DNA of 64,000 nucleotides from Pleurotus ostreatus/Saccharomyces cerevisiae fusant (Eukaryota; Opisthokonta): contig JAMQCK010000006.1 of NCBI GenBank assembly GCA_024196135.1, positions 1 through 64,000 on the forward strand. The letters run 5' to 3'. How positions within the stretch are numbered: position 1 is the stretch's first letter; each line of letters begins with the position of its first letter. The notes under the pieces are model-generated. The model was not told the DNA's origin, did no database searches, and saw only the letters and a list, made by a program, of their open reading frames with translations. Positions 56,726 to 64,000 of this stretch are shown piece after piece. Both the position numbers and the translations under genes were made by a program.

Positions 56726-59700
56726 TCAAGCGTCGTGTACAGGCGTCGTCTTCGACCGCCGCGACCCAAAGCGAAGCTTCCCGTCGTCTCCCCTGCCCCA
56801 GCCAAACAAGCCCCCCTCGCGCGAGTTCGTGCTCCCGGCGCGCGAGCGGAAGGACCACGCGGAGGGCGAGATCGGTCGCTCCGGCGCTGGTGCGTCCAGC
56901 CGCTGCCCGTTCGCCGCCACAGGCTCGCCATTGTGGTGGTGATGATGGTGATGGTGGTGTATCTTCCCCGAGCGTCCGACTGTATGCCGCCCGTCGCAGC
57001 ACGCGCGCACGTTCTCCAGACCCTCGAAGCCCTCGTCCGACAGCGACTCGCCATGCAGCTCGAAGTCCAGGTCGTCATCGTCCGGGGCGGGAACGTCGAC
57101 GAAGGACCGCGTAGGGCTGTAAGGACTCTCCGGCTGGTAGCGCAGGTACTCTGCAGCGGGTGTCCCTGCTCGTTTGCCGATCGAGCCACCGATGTGCGAC
57201 ATTCGTGACCGACTACGTTGTCCTCGTGGCGTCGTGTTCCACCCTTCGCTGCGGTGAGCACTTCGACCGCTGCGCGCGCTTTGCGGACTACCGGTCAGCA
57301 TGTTGCCGCGGTCACGCTCGTCGTCGGACAAGGAAGACATCGGACTCTGCGGCATCACCGTCGCGTTCCCGGCAGAGATGTTCGCAGGATTAGGCCGAGA
57401 CAACAGGTACTTCAGGGCCTGCGAAGAAGGTCAGTGTGATCAACAGTATGCTTGAGTGAGGACGTACGCTGAGCCAAATGTCGTGCCTCTCCTTCGTGGG
57501 TGCAGTGAACTTCATCTCGCGCTGCGGCGTAGAGATGATGACGCTGTACTGGTACAAACCCGGCGGCATAGGGTTGGGGTCCAACACCGAGCGGACGCCC
57601 TCGACGTAGGCTGCAGCGACATTAGCAGGTTTCATTTGGATGCGCCGAGAATACACTTACCACTCTTCGCACTGGACTCCGCGACGTTAGATGAGCCGGG
57701 ATCTGCGTCGCTCCAGTATAAGGTCTTTGTGTAAGGGTGCACCCAGAAGAAGCGCCTGTGCCGCTTCTCGCCATGGCCCTTGCCGATCGTCCGACGAGTG
57801 TACTTGTACAGGTACTCTCCAATCATCGTCTGCGTGATCGCGTGTATGATCGCCGGGTCCGTCGGATTGGCCAGCTGCCGAGCGGACATATCGTGTCCCT
57901 GGCTTCTGCTCGGGGTGACAGGAGCATTGGCCAAGACGTGAGCCCGGTAGTGCTCGGACGACATGGAGGAGCGCGGCGAGGCCATGCTGTGATCCGACAC
58001 CAAGGAAGTGCTGGACATCTCCCGACGCTCTCCCCTGAGGCTGCTGAAGGCATTGAACGCGGACCTGAAGCTGCTGGTGGAGGGTGGCTGCCTGATGGCC
58101 GCCGTTTGGGAAGGAGGCATGCTGGACCCTTGGGCCCTCCCAAATGTACCACGACCGCCGCCGGGGACAGAAAGCACAGAGCCGAAGGTGGGAGTGGTGG
58201 CCCGCTGGATGAGCTCTGGAGGCGGAGGGGAAGACGGCCGCGGCGGCGGGATATCGTGCGAGCGTCGCTCGGGAATGAAGGATGGCGGAGGCATGCTGCC
58301 TGGTGGAGGAGGGGCACGGGGAGGTGGCGGCACCATCATTGTCGGCGGGCGTCTCTTCGGCTCGATGAAGGCGTCCAATAGGTTTGATGAACCGCCTGAG
58401 GACAGACGCGGACGAGACTCGTCGGTGAAAGCAGACATGGCGGACTCCAAGGACTCCCGCCTGTCGGACGATGCGCGCGAATGACTGTACCGGGCACCTA
58501 CATCGCGGAAGACGGACGCTGTGGCGGATGCGGGCTTGGTAGGTAGTGCCTGCGACGCAGGTGCTGCCGCATTCGAGGGGGTAGATGCCTTTGACGGCGG
58601 TAAAGGAGCGATGAACTGGAACTGCTGGTTGGCACCAACACCAACACGGTATAGACCAGGCGAAGACGGTATAGGTGAAGCGATGGGTGCAGGTGGTTTC
58701 CATTCGTCGGTCTGGATGGACATCTCCTTGAGTACGGGCTTGGGCTGCGGAGGCTGCACGGGTGCCGGCTCTGCAATGAACTCTGCCGATACCGACTTGG
58801 AGTCGTATGTGGCTAAGGGCACAACGGGTGATTGAGTGCCAGAGCGAGCTGCGATCTCCGACGCAGTAGTGTACATGGAAGATTCAGGTCTTGAAGAGGC
58901 GGCCGACTGATCGTTCAGGCGTGGCGGCACCCTTGAGGTCGTGACGCTCTCTACGTCTTCGTCCGAGCTCGGATAGTCATTCTCCGTCATTGTCAGGATC
59001 GAGTGGAAGTCATCATCTTGACTTTGCGACCCGCTCCTGCTCTGGAGAACATACGCGTCCGTATCGGTCTCCGTCGCTGGACCTGTCTCCGTCTCTTCGC
59101 CATCGTCGTTCTCTTGTATCGGGAATGACCGACGAGGTGTGCGGTCAACCTCGACGGGGACAGCCGCGCTCTTCGGCGTAGCAGGGGATGCAGCGACGGC
59201 GACCGTTTGCATCTCGGCTTCCGCGACGGACACGGGGAGCGTCCCAACGCCGCTGTCGACGCGGACGGGCACCGGCTCCTTGTACTCATGTTGAATGCCC
59301 ATGCTGGACCGACGTACAACCGGTTCGGGCTCTGTCTGCATCGAGCTGTCGGCAGTTGAAGGGGCTGGTGGTGACGGCTCGGGATCGCACTGGACGCCCA
59401 TCTCGACAGTAGCAACGGGCGGGACGACCGGAGCTGGTGCTGCAATGGGCTCTGGTACTAGGACAGGCGCTGACTCTGGCTTGACTTCCTCCTTGACGGG
59501 CTCAGGATCAGTTTGCATGCCGAAGTCAACAGTCTCAGGGCCGTCGTCGATGGCAACTCTGAGCGAGTCGTTCCGCTTCAGCGGCGAGCCACTGAGGTTC
59601 AACTCCGCCGAGAGCGCCTCCGGTGCACCAACGAGCGAGGGCGGGCGACTCTGCATGTAGGCTGCGCCGCCGCGCCCCTTACGGCCGATGGTGCCACCGC

Positions 59701-61667
59701 GAGTGGAACGCCCAAGCACAGACTGGCGAAGAGGACTGCCAGCGTGAGGTATGGAGCTCGTAGACGGTGTCCTCTTGAGCACGTTGGCGAAAGCAGGGTC
59801 CATGCCATCGACGCTCGTGCGATTGGAGCGGTTGGTGGGCGACGGAGATGGCTCGCGAGGAGGCACGTCATATTCGTCTTCCTCCTCGACGAGTACGTCG
59901 CGATGCTCGTCTGCGGCCTGGAAGTTGATGGGAATGGGTGGGACGGGTGGCGCGTCGGTCGTGTCCAGCTCGTCGTCGTCGTTGTACTCGGACGAGGGGC
60001 TGTTAGCAGCCATGCCCAGCCTTTGTGCTAGAGTGAGACCGCTGCGACCGCCACGACCACGACCCCTTCCGCGGCCACCTGAGCGGAAAGGAGTACCGCG
60101 CGATCTAGTGGACCGATTGGCAGGTACATCGACAGTCTCCTCATCCTCGAATCCATCATCTTCAAGATCGTCGACGGCTCGGGGAGATGCCTCTACAAGA
60201 CGCTTGCGGTATTCCAACTTGGACTCCTTCTCCCGCTGCAAGCTGCTCTTCAAAGTGTTGATCTGGCGCTGCGCATGAGCCAGGCGCTGCTGCAAAGCTT
60301 CGATCTCGTTGGTCGGATGATTCGGAGACAGGAAAGGACGAGAAGGAGACGGCTCCGGACTATCAGGGTCAAGCTCCTCGCCAAAGGCGGCGTCGTCATA
60401 CAGGGTGTTGCTCTCCATGCGTCGCCTGTTTATTGACATGCCACCAGTGGTACCAGGACTGAAAAAGTCGTCCTCGCCGCCACCTGGAGTCAGGAAGTCG
60501 TTCGCACGGCTATCTGTGTCGCCGCCAGGAGTCAGGGGAGAGCCGAAGCGACCTATGCGCCGAGCAGCGCGCTGCTGTTCTGCCTTCAAAGCGTCGACAG
60601 TTTGCTGGAGGTCGGACTTGTCACGAGCGAGTCCCGCGGCGTGCTTGCGAGCCTGAGCGATATCTGTCTCGTGCTTCGACTTGAGATCGTCATAAAGACC
60701 CTGAAGACGCTCGGCCTCGTTCTTGAAGTGGTCGCTCGTGTCACGCGCGCTGGCGAGAAGCTTGTTCAAGCGCTTGTGCTCGCCCTCTAAGCGTTGTACA
60801 GATCCTTGAGCGTCGGTGAACTGGGCTCGGAGTTCTTGCAGCGTGACTTCAAGATTCCAGTTCTCCTCCTTGTACTTGTCTACCAAATTGTCAAGTGAAA
60901 TTCATCACAAAATTATTCCATCACGCACCTGCATTCGCCTCCTGCTGCTTCAAGGCTGTGCGCAAGCTCTCGACCGACCTCTCGAGATCGTCCTTTTCCT
61001 CCTTCATGTCCTGAATGGCCTTGTCGCGTTCGCCGAGCAAGCTCTGAAGGCGCCGAACCTCCGTGAGGAGTCCGCTGCCAATTTCGAACGCGAATTCTGC
61101 ATTTCATGAGCACTTGGAAACGGGTGACGCGGCTGAATGGTACTTACCGACGTCGTCTGCGCGATGGGCAGCATTCTTGGCACGGCGGGATTGCGCTGCG
61201 GACGATGGACCTGAGGAGACCTTTGACCGCTCGGGTTCTTGGTGTGGCGTGACGGCTGGCGACGGCTTTGCTCCGTTGACTGCGCGCTACATCGCCATTA
61301 GCAAGAAGTACGCGCCCATATGCCAATTACGCACCTGGGACCCGAACGCACTGGACAATTGCGCGTTCTCCGTATCCCACGCGCGGATCGTGTTCGCCAG
61401 TTCCTCGTACTTGTCGCGCACTTGCAAGTCGATGTCGTCGTCTTCAGAATGGTCGGCCGCGAACTCCTGGATCTGCCTGATGCGCTCTTCTAGCTCCATC
61501 TGCTGGGCCAGAACCCGCTGCCCGAGCGTCCCCGCCTGCTGGAGTTGCTTCTCCTTGGAGTCGAGGAGGGACTGGAGTTGGTACTTCATATCGTCCATGG
61601 AATTGAGTGAAGACGGGGCAAAATCGGGCATGGCGGGCAACAAGGCGCCCTCCGACGGACCGGCCAT
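56726..61667 (-). CDS. ApsA/Num1-like cortical dynein anchor with PH domain
   Basis: Six exons (61667-61335, 61286-61148, 61096-60929, 60879-57661, 57610-57468, 57418-56726) encode 1564 residues. Long coiled-coil segments fill the first 300 residues (MDDMKYQLQSLLDSKEKQLQ, DKYKEENWNLEVTLQEL, NEIEALQQRLAHAQRQINTL). A disordered middle includes an RGG-type stretch ([14 protein letters not shown]) and six short motifs around MQTD/VQCD/IQTD. The C-terminal third holds the Mcp5/Num1-type PH domain: TQTMIGEYLYKYTRR, RHRRFFWVHPYTKTLYWS, QREMKFTAPTKERHDIWLSA. These proteins hold dynein at the cell cortex for nuclear migration, so this one should act at the plasma membrane. A run of nine His lies near the end (about 56930-56960). 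The start ATG precedes ALLPAMPDFAPSSLN, the first in-frame Met after a non-coding leader. Confidence 0.92.
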
Positions 61668-62442
61668 GTTGGGCCGTCGTCGGGAGTATGTGAGAAAACG
61701 AGAAGCGCCCCCTCCCCGCGGTGAACGTAGTGTGCAACCCGCGACCGCGTTGAGCAGGCGTTGATTGCCCAGAGCCCAAACATGTGCAACCACACGCGTC
61801 TTTGCAAATTTCCCAATCCAACAGAAATACGGACCTACGTGGACCCACAGCTTCCTCTTGCAAGGCGAGTCTCGCGAATCGTTACCATGCTACTGCTAGT
61901 GCAGTGTGCTCCGGCACGCTACCATGGTCTCTCCGACAGCGACGGCTTACTGGCACATTTCCAGTCAGAAACTCGCCGCCACCAGCGCTACAATCAGGAA
62001 TATCAGTCTTTATACTGATAGGCTTGCGGGCTTTGGAAGAGACCTACTTCGATCAGACAGACTAGCATGGGCAGATGAACGGGACTGTTCTCGTTGAGAA
62101 GTACGGACGCGATATCACTGTCAGACAGCCGCGACGATCTTTCTCCTCGCTTGCTTCGCGGCCTTCGCGCGTTCTCCTACCGGTCATCGCGTGTTCGAGT
62201 CTCACGCAGGCAATGCAATGGAAAGGAAAGGGGGAAGCAATCATTACAAGTTATATCGTGACCCATAGGACGTATCGTGAATACAAACATCGTTCTGTCT
62301 AGCTATCTAAACCCCATCCCAAGTATATCGAACAAATCGTAGAATAAGAAGAGCCTCTCATGGCGTGCATCAATCAGTACAGGACAAGTGAGGAAGCATA
62401 CTTTTGCTGGCGTAAAATAGTCGTGCCGGTCGTTGCGCGGAC
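61668..62442. other. Intergenic region between ApsA-like and siderophore transporter genes
   Basis: 5' flank of the ApsA-like gene and 3' flank of the transporter, both on the minus strand. No gene or clear promoter element seen. Confidence 0.4.
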
Positions 62443-64000
62443 TTAGGTCGCCATCTCCTCGACGGCCACCTTGGCGTCCTTGTCCTTCAACGCCCCCTTC
62501 TCCCTCAGCGCCTCCTCTGCCTTCCTCGCCTTCTCGCGGATTGCCTCCTCCGTGGTCTCGTCCGCGCTCAGGATCTTGACCTCCTTGGCCTCGATTGCGT
62601 TGTGCTGCGTGCCGAGGTAGAAGTTCGTCGTGTAGAAACCGGCCAGGATGGGCACAATCGAAAGCACAAGCGCAGCGATGAACAGCGGGCGGATCGAGTC
62701 TCCGTACGCTAGTTGAACCCACCGTTAGCATACCCCATAGACACGCCACTAAACAGGACACGACCCACCCTTCACCACTAAATCATGCGGCTCCGTGTCC
62801 CTCGCAATGATAATACTCCCAAAGATATCCGCGATCTCCGTCGCATTGTGGGTGTCCCCGATGTACTTCGCCAGGTTCGCCGGCACGTTGTCATTCCACA
62901 CCGATGCAGAGATGGCAGAGCCAATGCCGCCTCCAATACCCGTCCAGAGCGACAGGATCGCCGCCGCGAGTGCCATGTCCTGATGCGGGACGGAGGCCTG
63001 GACGGCGACCTGGGACCCGACGACGGAGAAGGAGCCCCCAAGGCAGGATATAACCTGCGCCATGACGAGGACGACAGTAGAGGGATTCTTGATGGCGTAG
63101 AGCTGGATGCCTTGGCCGCTGAGAAGAGATTAAGAAGGCGAAAAGTAATAAGGGGGAAGAAGACGTACATGGCACGGATGCAGAGGCCAGACAGCTGGAG
63201 GTACTTGTAGCGGTGGGTAACGCGCTGGATGGCGCCCGCGATGATGCCAAAGAAGCACAGCGTCAGCGTCTCGGTGTACGAGTAGTACGTGTATCCGGAC
63301 AGCTGCAGACCATATCAGCATCGCTCCCCCTCCAAGTCCAGCACACAACTCACCGTCCAGTCATTCTTGATAATATACACCCACGACAAAAAGTACGTGC
63401 CCGAGATGTAGCCCGACAGATAGTAGAAGAAATCGATGACGATCGAGCACACCAACGACCGGTTGATAATTCGCTTCGGCATAATCGGGTGGCTCGCGAA
63501 CTTCCACTCCCAGAGGACGAGGACGATGAGCAGGACGCCGCCGACGCAGAACATGGCGATCAGGGACGGGTTCTTGAAGCCCTTGGACGCGGTGGTGGAG
63601 AGCGTGAAGGGGATAAGGAGCATGGCGAAGACGGTGCCAATGAGGCAGAGGCCGAAGCCGTCGATGAGGCGCCAGTAGTGGAGGGCGAGGTGCAGCTTGG
63701 ACGGTGATGCTTCATCATCGCGGCCCTCGAGGTGCTTGCGCTGCACATAGCCAGAGGCGGCAACGGAGAGGGCTGCATAGACTGTCAGTCGCGGCCACAA
63801 GAGGATGACAGCTTCACCACTTACCTCCCAACTTCTTTGCTTTCCGGTCACCCCAGAACAACACCGCAAGCGCAGGCGTAATGCACACAGGGATGAGGAT
63901 CGCAAACATGCCAAAGCCCCAGCGCCAGCCATTCGTCGTGTTCGCAGAGATGCCCGTCGTGATGTACGTCGAGATGAACTCGTTGATGAGCCATGGCGTC
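62443..64000 (-). CDS. Siderophore-iron transporter, MFS (5' end outside window)
   Basis: Visible exons, 3' to 5': 62708-62443, 63118-62769, 63302-63169, 63772-63354 and 64000-63825, the last cut by the window edge. They read TPWLINEFISTYITTGISAN, WRWGFGMFAILIPVCITPAL, LWEWKFASHPIMPKRIINRS, FFYYLSGYISGTYFLSWVYI, LAAAILSLWTGIGGGIGSAIS and IRPLFIAALVLSIVPILAGF, matching the 14-span siderophore-iron:proton symporters (Sit1/MirB type). It should import ferric hydroxamate siderophores. The cytosolic tail is a charged, Lys/Glu-rich helix (TTEEAIREKARKAEEALREK) ending at TAA 62445-62443. Splice phases agree throughout. The N-terminal half lies to the right of the window. Confidence 0.92.

Noticed and set aside
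56925..56965. Nine-His run in the ApsA-like protein considered as a cloning tag or contamination
   Set aside because: It is encoded by mixed CAC/CAT codons inside a native last exon with fungal splice sites.

Overview
The window is nuclear DNA of a filamentous basidiomycete, most likely an Agaricomycete. Genes are cut by many 45-65 bp GT-AG introns with TACTAAC/GCTGAC-like branch sites, coding sequence is GC-rich, and the families are typical fungal ones: SP-family sugar transporter, siderophore MFS carrier, Atg27, an ApsA/Num1 cortical anchor and a PL26-type pectin lyase. I assign no species.

Layout. 1-36: first exon of a sugar transporter that continues left of the window. 37-11350: no confident housekeeping gene, but two modular, repeated, intron-bearing loci (minus strand about 1.8-3.6 kb; plus strand about 5.6-9.4 kb) and orphan spliced 5' gene ends at 4711 and 5733. 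11353-13343 (-): a complete sugar transporter whose first exon and promoter nearly duplicate positions 1-195. 15378-17499 (-): branched-chain aminotransferase. 19754-21123 (-): PP2C phosphatase. 22859-24206 (+): Atg27-like membrane protein. 24893-26058 (+): acidic AT-hook-like nuclear protein. 26.56-29.05 kb: an array of eight modules of about 280 bp carrying more than 20 short hairpins whose stems covary and whose loops look like tRNA T-loops. 22.5 and 30.5-31.0 kb: three tRNA genes (Gly, Glu, Gly). 32500-35390 (+): N-terminal two thirds of a PL26-like rhamnogalacturonan lyase, broken inside an intron and followed by the last third of a mitochondrial carrier. 36837-39899 (+): bHLH transcription factor. 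41850-44149 (+): glutamate decarboxylase. 44.9-48.2 kb: a patchwork of unrelated minisatellites. 48409-55942 (+): Sec24 (COPII coat). 56726-61667 (-): ApsA/Num1-like dynein anchor with a cortical PH domain. 62443 to the right edge (-): siderophore-iron transporter, 5' end outside the window.

The recognisable genes have unrelated housekeeping or nutrient roles and do not form one metabolic cluster. The remarkable parts lie between them: tandem modules with conserved secondary structure (26.6-29.0 kb), tandem modules with repeated exon-like and splice-like signals (7.0-9.4 kb and 1.8-3.3 kb), duplicated transporter promoters differing by a 24-bp indel beside the TATA box, and a lyase/carrier join whose breakpoint lies in an intron. 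Exon borders were worked out by hand from splice signals and reading-frame continuity.
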